Assembly: GCF_009696275.1 (NCBI RefSeq) | Contig: NZ_VUMI01000024.1 | Span: 23,323 to 87,322, forward strand | Reading direction: 5' to 3' | From: Eisenbergiella porci | GTDB taxonomy: Bacteria > Bacillota > Clostridia > Lachnospirales > Lachnospiraceae | Length of the DNA: 64,000 nucleotides | Shown: positions 47,301 to 54,452 of the stretch, piece after piece | Layout: the number at the start of each line of letters is the position of its first letter | How positions within the stretch are numbered: position 1 is the stretch's first letter | Notes under the pieces: model-generated | The model's input: only the letters and a program-made list of their open reading frames with translations | Told to the model about the DNA's origin: nothing | Databases searched by the model: none | Translations under genes and position numbers: made by a program

Positions 47301-48214
47301 TGGAAAGTGATGAAGGAGAGTATATCGGCAGTATCGCAGGGCATGTGAATGAGGAAGCGGAGCTTTCTGCCAATTATTTTGTTTCCGATGAATGGGGCGG
47401 TATTGATAACATCAACTATTATGGCAAGGCCGAGAGCTGTGCCTATGAGGAGCTGATGCAGAAGGAGGAGATACCCCAGGGCTTTACCACGGTTACCATT
47501 ACCTTTAAAAATGGGGATGAGGTGTGCGGCACACTGACGATCCCTTACGGCGGAAGCATACAGGAAGAGGATGTGCCGAAGATTTCTGCAGAAGGTGGAT
47601 ATACAAAATGGAACATAGAATTTCCGGTCCGTAAGGTAACGGAAAATATTACGGTAGAAGCCGAAGAACAGAGGTGGACATTGAGCCTGGCCTCCGCACA
47701 AAAGGCGGAGAACGGCAAGCCGCTGTTCCTTCTGGAAGGTAATTTTTATGAAAATACGCTTCTTTCGCTGGACGGATGCCAGTCTCCGGAAAGAGAAGAA
47801 GCCTGTGCCTATGCTTACTCCTGGTCGCTGGAAAAACAGCCTGAGGATGAGAAAACTTCGGAAATGACAGCACATTTCCTCATACCGGAAGGGGCTGACA
47901 GCGCACAGGTCTGGATTGCAGGCAGCGACGGTAAGTGGAAAATGGTGGAAACGAAAGAGGATGGAAGCTATCTGACTGCGTCCGTTCCCTATGGCTGTTC
48001 CTTTGCTGTTTATGGAATAACAGAAAGCAAGGTTATGTATTACGTGCTTGGCGTTGCCGGTGTGGCGCTTCTTATGGCGGTTATGATTGGCAGAGCAGGA
48101 AAACGGAGAAGGAACAGGAGGAAGGCGGCAAAGGAAGAGAAGGACACAAAGGAAGAGAAGGACACAAAGGAAGATAAGGCCATAAAAGAAAAGAAGGCCA
48201 CAAAAGAAGATTAG
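44393..48214 (+). CDS. Large anchored surface protein with GLUG-like repeats
   Basis: A 1273-residue protein translationally coupled to the MMPL transporter. After a signal peptide, it has a beta-rich domain of repeats such as GLAGMNFGMLSGCSFHGTV and GGVVGYNKADGKVVGCSASG (GLUG-like), then a coiled-coil part (LQDDLGTMNRLVIQMSDALS), a Gly/Ser/Asp-rich linker with a run of GGSGSEGSG-type repeats, a second coiled coil, more GLUG-like repeats, and a single membrane segment (VMYYVLGVAGVALLMAVMIG) ahead of a charged tail with three KEEKDTKEEKD-type repeats. There is no LPXTG motif. It resembles the accessory proteins that pair with MMPL/RND pumps (for example YhgE/Pip-like ones), though clear homology is not shown. 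Confidence 0.75.
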   Translation: MKAKAYMKKTALTFLLALSLFASETGRCMAAEQGSTGKHENDAAETGAAETETAVQGTEGVDSIEISNVQELESFAQECRNDWYSYGKVFSLTADIDLTGTDFQGIPYFNGTLKGNGHTISGFSLSRKGSDYGFFRYLGKNAVVEELIVEGTVRMDGSAENVGGLAGMNFGMLSGCSFHGTVSASKSVGGVVGYNKADGKVVGCSASGTVTATNGTGGICGENKGLLKDCVSECVVNGEDLKPTLDLDGVDLGSLNLTQNVVTRNDSGGIAGITSGTVTGCINRGPVGYAHVGYNVGGIAGRQSGTIIECENEGEILGRKDVGGIAGQAEPYMESEYLSDRLEKLQDDLGTMNRLVIQMSDALSQTSSDASEYTKALQKQYEDTIDSLNREVNSLRDTISEDHQETRDYIDSISSALDNIGNLGNDTVKRLVDGVRSDINNAMDTVNGVVDDVKNEIDKIKPVIPDKGEDGKGDTDPAETPSEDESESGGDNKNHSGGSGGNGSDGNGGSGNQGGSGAGGSGSAGESGSEGSSSAGGSGSEGSGSSGGNGSTDGGSGMESNSGGGSSDSGSSGKAENRESGSSGGKDSGKTEEAGVQGADSARASVQKRQNDAAVYGVRALLGRNQVRELTATGEEGAFISCTVVGGTDDASLNGGSDAGDNSDANPGDEGGNITDGKDEIKDEIKDQIDDIKDKTDKKKGELKKPEPDPEIESNLNKMKDEISSISGNMKNMQNTISTTGDSVSDAADNISNELTDQSKLSGDTIDSLTDSIDGGIQSLTDSMKGLMNTQQRITDSMNADLNILMGNGDPLLDISSGNVTEKTLGVIYGCTNNGSVDADINPGGIAGTMNVEYDFDPELDLDLSKLTDVAVRSTTNDVVIHCINYGKINAKKNNCGGIAGSEELGLIYDCENYGDISAESGKKLGGIAGVSTSTINKSYSFCNISGVDYLGGIAGDGYNISGCASMCTLESDEGEYIGSIAGHVNEEAELSANYFVSDEWGGIDNINYYGKAESCAYEELMQKEEIPQGFTTVTITFKNGDEVCGTLTIPYGGSIQEEDVPKISAEGGYTKWNIEFPVRKVTENITVEAEEQRWTLSLASAQKAENGKPLFLLEGNFYENTLLSLDGCQSPEREEACAYAYSWSLEKQPEDEKTSEMTAHFLIPEGADSAQVWIAGSDGKWKMVETKEDGSYLTASVPYGCSFAVYGITESKVMYYVLGVAGVALLMAVMIGRAGKRRRNRRKAAKEEKDTKEEKDTKEDKAIKEKKATKED

Positions 48215-48346
48215 GCTACAAAACAAGAATACACAAAAATCGTTATAAATGCCGGTTTATAGAATCAGACAGTTCAAGAAATATATAAAGCTGCGGAAGC
48301 GTCGGTGTACAAGGGGTACAAACGAGATAAAATAGAAATGAGGGGC

Positions 48347-48380
48347 GATAGAGCGGAAATGTCAGATTTTCCACTCTATC
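48347..48380 (-). terminator. Inverted repeat at the recombinase 3' end
   Basis: GATAGAG (48347-48353) and GGAAA (48355-48359) pair with TTTCC (48368-48372) and CTCTATC (48374-48380), with one mismatch. It overlaps the recombinase stop codon. On the minus strand a T-rich stretch follows, so a terminator is likely. It could also be part of the element end. The remaining region 48215-48346 contains GTACAA twice (48306 and 48316) and no gene. Confidence 0.5.
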
Positions 48381-49870
48381 TGAACACGGTCGCTGGTGGC
48401 CTTGATTGTAGAAATCAAGCCATCGGCGGCTTTTCTTTTGTCGTCAAAATCTATGCTCTCCCAGTTGTCGAGATAATAGGAAAGTTTCTTTATCTGCTGG
48501 GGCGATATGGTTTCGACGCTCAAATCGGCTATGGCTTTTGAAATGGTCTGACGGCGGGTGTCCAGTTCTTCGATTTTCTTGTTGGCGTAGGCAAGCAAGG
48601 TCGCATTGGCTCCGGTCAGCGTGTCCAGCAGTTTTTCAATTTCTGCCTCCACCTGTGCCAGCTCTACTTGATAGGCTGTCAGCTTCGGATTAACCTTTTC
48701 CTCTTGGCCGTGGAGTATCTGAAAATCTTTGAACTTCTCTTGCATGGCCGAGAAAATAAATTGCTCAAATTCTTCTTTGCGGATTTTCCCGCAGCCCGGA
48801 CAACCTTTGTTTTCCGTCCGTTTGGTGCAGCGGAAATAGCCTGTGCTGTTTGGTACATGGGTGGCTTTCAGCGCATACCCACAATGCCCGCATTTGATTT
48901 TTCCGGCCAGCCAAGTGTTTTTTGGTTTCCGCCCCTGCTGGAAGGTGGTATTTGCCATGAGCTTTTTCCGGCATTTCAGCCATGTGTCAGAGGGGATCAA
49001 TGCTTCATGCGGAGCGATAACAAGTATCTGGTCTTTTAGGCACCTGTCCTTGTCCTCCTTCACATCCCGCCCCTGATAGAGATAGCAGCCGTTTGTTCCG
49101 GCAAAATCGGAAGCGTCATTGACAATCGCTGCGCCCTGGCTCTTGAAAAACTCGTACAGTTCCAAGTCGGCCTGTGCGTAAACAGGGTTCCGTAAAAGCT
49201 GGGAAAGAAAACTCCGAACCATTGACTTTTCGTAAATCTTGATACCCTGTTCCTCAAAGTAGCGGGTAATGTCTCCGAAAGAGGTTTCCGGTTCGGCGTA
49301 CATCTCAAACATCAGCCGTACATGGTCGGCGGCTACGGGGTCGGCAACCATCTTTTTTGTACGGATACCCTCTACCACCGTGGGTTCCAACTGATAGCCG
49401 TATGGAGCCTGACCGCTCATGTGAAAGCCTTTCAGGCACCGGGAATAATAGGCGTCCGTGACGCGCTTCTGGATTGTCTCACGTTCAAGCTGGGCGAATA
49501 CAATGCAGATATTCAGCATGGCCCGTCCCATCGGGGTCGAGGTATCAAACTTTTCCGTGGATGATACGAACTCTACATCGTACTCTTGAAACAGCTCCAT
49601 CATATTTGCAAAGTCCAGAATAGAGCGGCTTATCCGGTCCAGCTTGTACACGATGACCCGCCGAACCTTTCCCTTGCGGATCTCGCCCAGCAGCTTTTGA
49701 AACTCCGGCCTGTCGGTATTTTTGCCGGAATAGCCTTTGTCCTTAAATACCCGGCAGCTCCCACCTTTCAATTCATACTTGCAGAAGTCAATCTGACTTT
49801 CAATGCTGATACTGTCCTTGCGGTCTACTGACTGTCTCGCATAAATGCAATCTTCTCTGATAAATTCCAT
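48362..49870 (-). CDS. Large serine recombinase
   Basis: A 502-residue site-specific recombinase of the TnpX/TndX kind that cuts and joins the element ends. The catalytic domain begins CIYARQSVDRKDSISIESQ, with Ser in YARQS as the nucleophile, then KGYSGKNTDRPEFQKLL and YKLDRISRS. A recombinase domain with GQAPYGYQL and NPVYAQADLE follows, then a zinc-ribbon (KCGHCGYALKAT, RCTKR) and a C-terminal coiled coil. Start ATG 49870 is preceded by AAGGAG; the frame runs upstream to 49906 with no ribosome site. It lies at one end of the element, as usual. Confidence 0.95.
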   Translation of the reverse strand: MEFIREDCIYARQSVDRKDSISIESQIDFCKYELKGGSCRVFKDKGYSGKNTDRPEFQKLLGEIRKGKVRRVIVYKLDRISRSILDFANMMELFQEYDVEFVSSTEKFDTSTPMGRAMLNICIVFAQLERETIQKRVTDAYYSRCLKGFHMSGQAPYGYQLEPTVVEGIRTKKMVADPVAADHVRLMFEMYAEPETSFGDITRYFEEQGIKIYEKSMVRSFLSQLLRNPVYAQADLELYEFFKSQGAAIVNDASDFAGTNGCYLYQGRDVKEDKDRCLKDQILVIAPHEALIPSDTWLKCRKKLMANTTFQQGRKPKNTWLAGKIKCGHCGYALKATHVPNSTGYFRCTKRTENKGCPGCGKIRKEEFEQFIFSAMQEKFKDFQILHGQEEKVNPKLTAYQVELAQVEAEIEKLLDTLTGANATLLAYANKKIEELDTRRQTISKAIADLSVETISPQQIKKLSYYLDNWESIDFDDKRKAADGLISTIKATSDRVQIEWKI

Positions 49871-49918
49871 ATTGGGCTCCTTTCCTTGTTGGAATGGAGC
49901 TACCAACCTTACAACTAT

Positions 49919-49980
49919 ATTATACTATCAGCAGCCCCGGACAACAATGTTGCGAATGGTTAGTGAAACCTGTCCCCGTA
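49919..49980 (-). promoter_or_regulatory. Recombinase promoter module (copy 1)
   Basis: On the minus strand TTGTTG (49942-49947) and TATAAT (49919-49924) are 17 bp apart and would drive the recombinase. The region from the stop of tnpW (at GACAGG and TTCACTAA) through TTCGCAACAT and GTCCGGGGC to the -10 box is repeated in diverged form at 58745-58800. Confidence 0.65.
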
Positions 49981-50136
49981 CTTACTGAACACCTCGTAAA
50001 GACGGCGTTCAATTTCTTTTTTGCGCTGCTCCTTCTCCTTCGGGGAAAGTACCGGCGTGAGGCTTTCCAGCACAATGGTTTTCCCTTGAAAGGGTACAGA
50101 CTTTGTTTCTCGTTGATATGTGACGGCCTGTGTCAT
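49960..50136 (-). CDS. tnpW: TnpW-like transposon protein
   Basis: A 58-residue protein matching TnpW, a small protein carried next to the recombinase genes of Tn4451-type and related conjugative elements. It ends EIERRLYEVFSKYGDRF-H. Middle residues VPFQGKTIVLESLTPVLSP precede a basic KEKEQRKKEIERR helix. Its role is unknown. ATG 50136 follows AAAGGAGG at perfect spacing; the frame upstream (to 50214) has no ribosome site. Its stop lies inside the promoter module of the recombinase. Confidence 0.8.
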   Translation of the reverse strand: MTQAVTYQRETKSVPFQGKTIVLESLTPVLSPKEKEQRKKEIERRLYEVFSKYGDRFH

Positions 50137-50244
50137 TGAAAACCTCCTTTTCAGAATGGGTGTACTTGCCAGCGTTTCCCTCTTGTCCTGTGGGGAAATG
50201 TCAAAAGACGGCACCCGCTGGTGCCGCCCTTTGAGCTTTCTCCA

Positions 50245-50267
50245 CTTCGGGCCGATGTGGCCCGAGG
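50245..50267. repeat. 23-bp palindrome, copy 1
   Basis: Arms CTTCGGGCC and GGCCCGAGG with centre GATGT. It is in the gap between tnpW and the gene at 50268, one base past that gene's stop. Confidence 0.95.
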
Positions 50268-50471
50268 TCAGTACGGACTGGAGTGGAACTTCTGTTTGGC
50301 GTCCTCCACACTGTTGAGATCAAAGACTTCATAAAGCTGTCCCACAACACGACGAATATCCTTCTTTGAAAAGCCGCAGTCCTCCATTGCCATGATGACA
50401 TAGCCGCGGCAGGCGTCGTTGCTCCATTCATCCGGCTCAAAACCGGGAAACATCCCAAACGCATTTTCCAT
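50268..50471 (-). CDS. Small acidic element protein
   Basis: A 67-residue protein with no family I can name. It begins MENAFGMFPGFEPDEWSNDA and continues VIMAMEDCGFSKKDIRRVVG with a helical, acidic tail; no signal peptide or membrane segment. Proteins like it are common beside sigma-like factors in Tn1549-type elements, but the role is unknown. The start follows AAAGGAG at good spacing. In the leader directly before that site is a hairpin plus T-run, so its expression may be attenuated. The frame runs upstream to 50528 through the hairpin without ribosome site. Confidence 0.65.
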   Translation of the reverse strand: MENAFGMFPGFEPDEWSNDACRGYVIMAMEDCGFSKKDIRRVVGQLYEVFDLNSVEDAKQKFHSSPY

Positions 50472-50487
50472 AAGAAACTCCTTTGAG

Positions 50488-50554
50488 AAAAAAGATGGGG
50501 AGCCCCGCCGGATTGGTTGGCCTATCATCAGACAGCATTGCCAGAGGGCTCCCC
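50488..50554 (-). terminator. Attenuator-like hairpin before the small acidic gene
   Basis: On the minus strand GGGGAGCCC (from 50554) pairs with GGGCTCCCC (50505-50497), with a 40-nt internal loop that has its own pairing. Six T residues (50493-50488) follow and then AAAGGAG. A terminator right before a ribosome site suggests conditional read-through. Confidence 0.6.
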
Positions 50555-50562
50555 ACAGGTTT

Positions 50563-50870
50563 TTACTACATTACAGACACACCGGACGGGCATAGGCTTT
50601 CTGCCCCATAGTATTTCAACTCTCCCCATTCTGATGGCAAGGCGTTCTCATTGCCTGCGACGGATCACGGCTTGCAAGGCCGCTTCAACGCTCGGACTGT
50701 GACTAAACGCAAGTATCCGGGTTATGTGCCTGTTCCGGTGGAACCAGCCTTGCTCCACCTATGACATGAGCCTGATCGCTCGCTCTGTTTTATAGGGACT
50801 GTATTCTCCAAAAGCAGAGGTCATGGCGGGCCTGTCACACAGCGCATTTCCCTTCGTATCCGGGTGCCTT
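50563..50870 (-). ncRNA. Candidate structured noncoding RNA of the conjugative element
   Basis: No gene is seen in 50472-50981 on either strand, but the stretch has many local hairpins. Given on the + strand: GGGCA/TGCCC (50588-50606), GGCAA/TTGCC (50636-50655), CGGC/GCCG (50668-50682), GTTCC/GGAAC (50732-50744) and GCTC/GAGC (50752-50771). The 9-mer CCCGGATAC occurs twice (minus strand). The minus-strand orientation is preferred because the attenuator lies at its 3' side. I do not recognise a known RNA class. Confidence 0.45.
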
Positions 50871-50908
50871 TTTATTCAGTTTTCGATTTGCATGAGGGCT
50901 TGTCCGAA

Positions 50909-50931
50909 CCTCGGGCCACCTTGACCCGAAG
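50909..50931. repeat. 23-bp palindrome, copy 2
   Basis: CCTCGGGCCA and TTGACCCGAAG around the centre, the most diverged copy. It lies about 50 bp beyond the stop of the sigma-like gene. Confidence 0.8.
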
Positions 50932-50981
50932 TGTTTTGCCTCTCATAAGCCATTTCATTTTTTGGCCTAAATCGGTACACC

Positions 50982-51404
50982 TTACAGAGATTTTTTCAAA
51001 ATTTTTTCCAAGTGCCGCAGCCCGCGCTCGATTGCCACACGGACTACTTTCTCATGCACCCCTTCTGCCCGGGCAATATCCTGTTTCGTCATGCCAAGAA
51101 TAAAATGGGCGTAAATCCGTTTTGCCTGTTTGTCCGGCAGGCTGGCAATAGCAGCGTGAAGCTCCTGCATGGTAACTTTCCGCTCGTACAGCTCATGGGG
51201 CGAAAGTGCGACAAAGACAGCCTCATGTTCCAGCCCATCATCCCGATCAAGGGAATAGTAGGCTTTATGGCGGTATGTACGCAGCCGGTAAGCAGCCTCC
51301 TTGCGGTCAAATTCTTTGAACATTTCAGCAACTTCGTCCGATACTTCCATGAAGCAATCCGATGTATAAAACGGGTAGTAATCCCGCAGATTGATAATAG
51401 CCAT
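50982..51404 (-). CDS. Sigma-70-like factor (region 4 HTH)
   Basis: A 140-residue protein with a C-terminal sigma-70 region 4 helix-turn-helix: LPDKQAKRIYAHFILGMTKQ and DIARAEGVHEKVVRVAIERG (recognition helix), ending HLEKILKK. The N-terminal half, NLRDYYPFYTSDCFMEVSDE and KEAAYRLRTYRHKAYYSL, is typical of the sigma-like proteins of Tn1549-type elements and probably replaces region 2. It may direct transcription of element genes. ATG 51404 follows GGAGG at seven bases; the frame runs upstream to 51545 without similarity. Confidence 0.8.
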   Translation of the reverse strand: MAIINLRDYYPFYTSDCFMEVSDEVAEMFKEFDRKEAAYRLRTYRHKAYYSLDRDDGLEHEAVFVALSPHELYERKVTMQELHAAIASLPDKQAKRIYAHFILGMTKQDIARAEGVHEKVVRVAIERGLRHLEKILKKSL

Positions 51405-51478
51405 ATTGACCTCCGTTTCGGTTTGGTGGTTGACGAGTGACCGAAACGAAGGCGGCGGGGAGCGACACCGGGGAATGA

Positions 51479-51501
51479 CTTCGGGCCAACATGGCCCGAA
51501 G
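51479..51501. repeat. 23-bp palindrome, copy 3
   Basis: A perfect copy: CTTCGGGCCA, centre ACA, TGGCCCGAAG. It is in the leader upstream of the sigma-like gene. Confidence 0.97.
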
Positions 51502-51595
51502 CGGCCCCATAAGAACGCAAAAGCGCCCGGGTGGCACAAGGCCACTCGGACGCATGAAATGACATAATAGTTAAGGTTCCAACAAATTTCGCATA

Positions 51596-51634
51596 CATAG
51601 CCGGAATAACCCGGAGGCGGGGCTATGCTTTTTT
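51596..51634 (+). terminator. Plus-strand terminator in a minus-strand region
   Basis: CATAGCC (51596-51602) and GGCTATG (51621-51627) are followed by a run of T. All neighbouring genes are on the minus strand, so a + strand transcript would have to come from an unannotated promoter. Confidence 0.55.
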
Positions 51635-51762
51635 TAGCTGGTGCAAGTTATGAGGACTACGAAAAAGTAAAATTAACATGGCGGCATCCTCCTAATGCCG
51701 CCGTGTCTGGTCGCAAATATAGGGTCGTCGTTGAATTTAGCAAAAAGAAGCGGCGGCTCTGA
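51625..51762 (+). CDS. Possible 45-residue small protein
   Basis: A short open frame on the + strand starting MLFLAGASYEDYEKVKLTWR, with GGAGG seven bases before the ATG. Its start lies inside the right arm of the terminator at 51596-51634 and its stop in the terminator of the other strand. The product is basic at the C-terminus (EFSKKKRRL). The ribosome site is good, but there is no homology and overlapping hairpins argue against it. The rest of the region 51405-51849 holds one palindrome copy and three other hairpins. Confidence 0.25.
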   Translation: MLFLAGASYEDYEKVKLTWRHPPNAAVSGRKYRVVVEFSKKKRRL

Positions 51763-51772
51763 AAGCCGCCGC
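51741..51772 (-). terminator. Terminator of the lipoprotein operon
   Basis: GCGGCGGCT (51750-51758) and AGCCGCCGC (51764-51772) form a perfect 9-bp stem; on the minus strand TTCTTTTT follows. Two more hairpins (51680-51702 and 51807-51831) are nearby. Confidence 0.75.
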
Positions 51773-51849
51773 AGGATAAACTAAGCGTGTCAAAAGGGCT
51801 GCTGTACGACGGCTTTTTTCTTTTGCCGTCGCCCGGCAGATTTGTTGAG

Positions 51850-52701
51850 CTATTTAATTACAATCGTTCCGTGATCGCTGTTTAAGGTCAGTTGGTATTC
51901 GCCTTTACCGATAATACCTTGTTTACGAGCAGAAGTTTCAATCTGATAATCGGCGCTTGTAAAATTCACAGATAAATCCTCTGATCCAGACGCCACATCA
52001 AAGGTTAAGCTGTCCGGTTTATCTTGATAAGATATGCTTATGTCGCCAGACCCTGTTTGCAAAGAGAGATTTCCATGAGAAACGGCATTGGCAATATTGA
52101 TTTCGCCAGATTTTGCCGTCAGGGAACAATCCACATACTCTGTTTGCTTCAAATTGATATAGCCGGAAGATGATGTAATAGATATATCCGGGATGAAACT
52201 GCTGTTTATGGTTATATCTCCAGATGTCGAACTGACTTGTAATGTATCCGCTTCAATGTTGGTAAAACTCACATATCCGGCGTCATTATTCAAGAGAAAT
52301 TCAGGGGCCGAAATGTGATTGATTTCCATGTCGCCATACCCATTGTTAATTTCAATGGGTACTGTCAATTCAGAAGGTATGGTCACTGTTATCTGACCTT
52401 TCTTGCCTAAAGCGACTTCGTTTTTTCCGCTATCCTCTGACACTTGCAGAATTGTTAATGTTCCGTCAGATAAAGAAATGGCAGGCGCTTCTTCGCCCTT
52501 AGAAATCGAACCAGAAATATCAATGTCAACTGCGTTTTCGGAACCAGCAGACAACGCCACGTTCCATGAAGATGCGTTGATGTGCAGCGCAGTAATTTCA
52601 CTTGCTGCATAGGATTTGGTTTCTGTAACCGTTTTTTTCCCACAGCCACTTAGACATACGAGAATCAATAAACTGATTATTACAAGAGGTGCTTTCTTCA
52701 T
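51850..52701 (-). CDS. DUF4097 domain lipoprotein
   Basis: A 283-residue lipoprotein with the lipobox LSGC (Cys20) and a beta-helical DUF4097 (LiaG/LiaX-like) domain. Repeated turns are visible in TIPSELTVPIEINNGYGDME, VSSTSGDITINSS, ITSSSGYINLKQ and LTAKSGEINIANAV. Such proteins occur with cell-envelope stress and peptide-resistance systems. It is the last gene of the ABC cargo operon, 11 bases after the permease stop, and precedes a clear terminator. It probably works outside the membrane, by binding or sequestering the peptide or by contact with the sensor. Confidence 0.85.
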   Translation of the reverse strand: MKKAPLVIISLLILVCLSGCGKKTVTETKSYAASEITALHINASSWNVALSAGSENAVDIDISGSISKGEEAPAISLSDGTLTILQVSEDSGKNEVALGKKGQITVTIPSELTVPIEINNGYGDMEINHISAPEFLLNNDAGYVSFTNIEADTLQVSSTSGDITINSSFIPDISITSSSGYINLKQTEYVDCSLTAKSGEINIANAVSHGNLSLQTGSGDISISYQDKPDSLTFDVASGSEDLSVNFTSADYQIETSARKQGIIGKGEYQLTLNSDHGTIVIK

Positions 52702-52712
52702 AATACCTCCTA

Positions 52713-53420
52713 TCAGTTCAAATCTTTGGTTTCCACATTGTAAATAGATAGGAACGCAAAAACCAAGGAGAGTACCATAAGCACAGCGGGCAGAACGGCA
52801 TTGTCCGACAACGAAAAGTCACCAACATTGGCCTGTGTCAAAAAAATCAGCAGGAAAGAAGATACGATGGTGGCTTTTGAGGACTTCATAGCCATACCAA
52901 CAAACAGAGCGATAAAACTCATGGTAACAATAACAACGGCCTTTAAGAGCAGCTGAACATAAAATCCCATACTTGCCATGTTATAGTCCAGCGGGAACGA
53001 GGAAACCATGAATTGTGAGCCAAGCAAAATGCAGCCGTAAATCAGCAGTTTTGTCAGCACCAGAGCCACGAAATTGAAAATCCATACGGCCAGCATTTGA
53101 GAAACAAGAATTTTCTGCCGCTTAATTGGATATGAAAACATCAAATTCATAGTTTTGTTTTTATAGGCGCTCACAATGTATGTGGACAACATGACACTGG
53201 TAAACACCAGAAATGCCATGCTTGTGAACAGCTCGATTGAGGAAGAAATCGCGCTGTTGCCCGGTGCTGCGTCAGGAACACCCGTATCAGGATCATTGGC
53301 AATACCAAGATAGCAAAGAGCAAAAATGAACAGGCAGATCAGGGCCGACATGATAACCACATTGCGAATGTACTTGCCCACATTATTCTTTTTCCATTCA
53401 AGCCGAATGAGTTTAAGCAT
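52713..53420 (-). CDS. ABC-2 type permease of a peptide-resistance exporter
   Basis: A 235-residue permease with about six membrane helices. The N-terminal part MLKLIRLEWKKNNVGKYI and the following segments fit the BcrB/LanE/G-type permeases. The start overlaps the ATPase gene by eight bases, so the two are coupled. Together with the ATPase and the adjacent two-component system it looks like a BcrAB/LanFEG-type exporter that confers resistance to bacitracin or lantibiotic-like peptides. The ligand is not known from the sequence. Confidence 0.82.
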   Translation of the reverse strand: MLKLIRLEWKKNNVGKYIRNVVIMSALICLFIFALCYLGIANDPDTGVPDAAPGNSAISSSIELFTSMAFLVFTSVMLSTYIVSAYKNKTMNLMFSYPIKRQKILVSQMLAVWIFNFVALVLTKLLIYGCILLGSQFMVSSFPLDYNMASMGFYVQLLLKAVVIVTMSFIALFVGMAMKSSKATIVSSFLLIFLTQANVGDFSLSDNAVLPAVLMVLSLVFAFLSIYNVETKDLN

Positions 53421-54336
53421 GATCCTTCACCTCCCCGGTCAGTTTCAAGAAGTAGTCCTCCAGCGTTTCAGATTTTTTCCCGATGCTCACAACTTCGACA
53501 TCATTCAGCGCCAGCGTTTTCGTCAACTGCTGGGTGGACACCGCATGGTCATAGATGCGAATTTTGCCGCTGTCCAGAATCTTGAAATTTTGCAGTCCTA
53601 ACTTGTCAGTCAGGACATAAGCAGCTCGCTTTTCATCGGTGACAGAAAGTTCCACATAATTGAGGTTCATTTCCTCAATATCCTGCATACGAATTTCTTT
53701 CATCATTTTGCCGTGATGAATAATGCCTACCGTGTCTGCAATACTTTCCACTTCGGATAAAATGTGGCTTGAAATCATAACGGTAATGCCGTACTCCGAA
53801 CACAGCGTTTTCAGCAAGTCGCGGATTTGTTTCATACCCGCAGGGTCAAGACCGTTTGTGGGTTCGTCAAGAATAAGAAGTTCCGGTTTACACATGATGG
53901 CCCTTGCAATTCCGAGGCGTTCTTTCATGCCGAGGGAATAGCTCTTAACCGGTTGATCGGCGGCAGCGGTCAGATCCAGCATTTGCAGCGCACTTTCAAC
54001 GCTGTCAACATTGTAATAACCCATATACTCACAATGGAGCTGCAAGTTTTGGCGGCCAGTCATGTGGTCATAAAAGGTGGGAAACTCGATGATACTGCCC
54101 ATCCTTTTTAAGACTTCATAAGATTTTGGCGTCAGCACTTCCCCGAACACCTCAATCGTTCCGCTGGTGGGCTTCCAAAGGTTAGTAATCATCTTCATCA
54201 CTGTGGTTTTACCGGCTCCGTTGGGGCCAAGAAAACCATAGATTTCTCCTTTGGGGATATGAATATCAACATCAGTGACGAGCGTCTTACTTCCAATCTT
54301 TTTGGAAAGCCCATTTGTTTGTAGAATAAATGGCAT
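53413..54336 (-). CDS. ABC exporter ATP-binding protein (BcrA-type)
   Basis: A 307-residue ATPase. Walker A is GPNGAGKTT, the ABC signature YSLGMKERLGIA (C-motif LGMKE rather than LSGGQ, as in BcrA), Walker B LLILDEPTNGLDP, and the H-loop ISSHILSEVES. The C-terminal part, with LQNFKILDSGKIRIYDHAVS, is the usual extension. It pairs with the overlapping permease. The start follows AGGAGG. An intergenic stretch of 98 bp separates it from the sensor kinase gene, so it may have its own promoter regulated by the two-component system. Confidence 0.9.
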   Translation of the reverse strand: MPFILQTNGLSKKIGSKTLVTDVDIHIPKGEIYGFLGPNGAGKTTVMKMITNLWKPTSGTIEVFGEVLTPKSYEVLKRMGSIIEFPTFYDHMTGRQNLQLHCEYMGYYNVDSVESALQMLDLTAAADQPVKSYSLGMKERLGIARAIMCKPELLILDEPTNGLDPAGMKQIRDLLKTLCSEYGITVMISSHILSEVESIADTVGIIHHGKMMKEIRMQDIEEMNLNYVELSVTDEKRAAYVLTDKLGLQNFKILDSGKIRIYDHAVSTQQLTKTLALNDVEVVSIGKKSETLEDYFLKLTGEVKDHA

Positions 54337-54417
54337 AGTCTTGCCTCCTTTCTACCTGCGATTATAGAGATTTCGATTTTCAAAACTCTTGAATAAATCT
54401 TACGAATTTCTTTCTTG

Positions 54418-54452
54418 AAAAAATGGCCTATGGTTTAATAGGCCATTTTCTT
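54418..54452. terminator. Bidirectional-looking terminator at the sensor kinase end
   Basis: AAAATGGCCTAT (54420-54431) and ATAGGCCATTTT (54438-54449) are perfect arms with a 6-nt loop, and the kinase stop codon lies in it. T-rich flanks on both sides could allow either direction. Confidence 0.75.

Noticed and set aside
48305..49831. Several + strand frames of 60-123 codons over the serine recombinase
   Set aside because: They lie antisense to a gene with complete recombinase motifs and have no ribosome sites.
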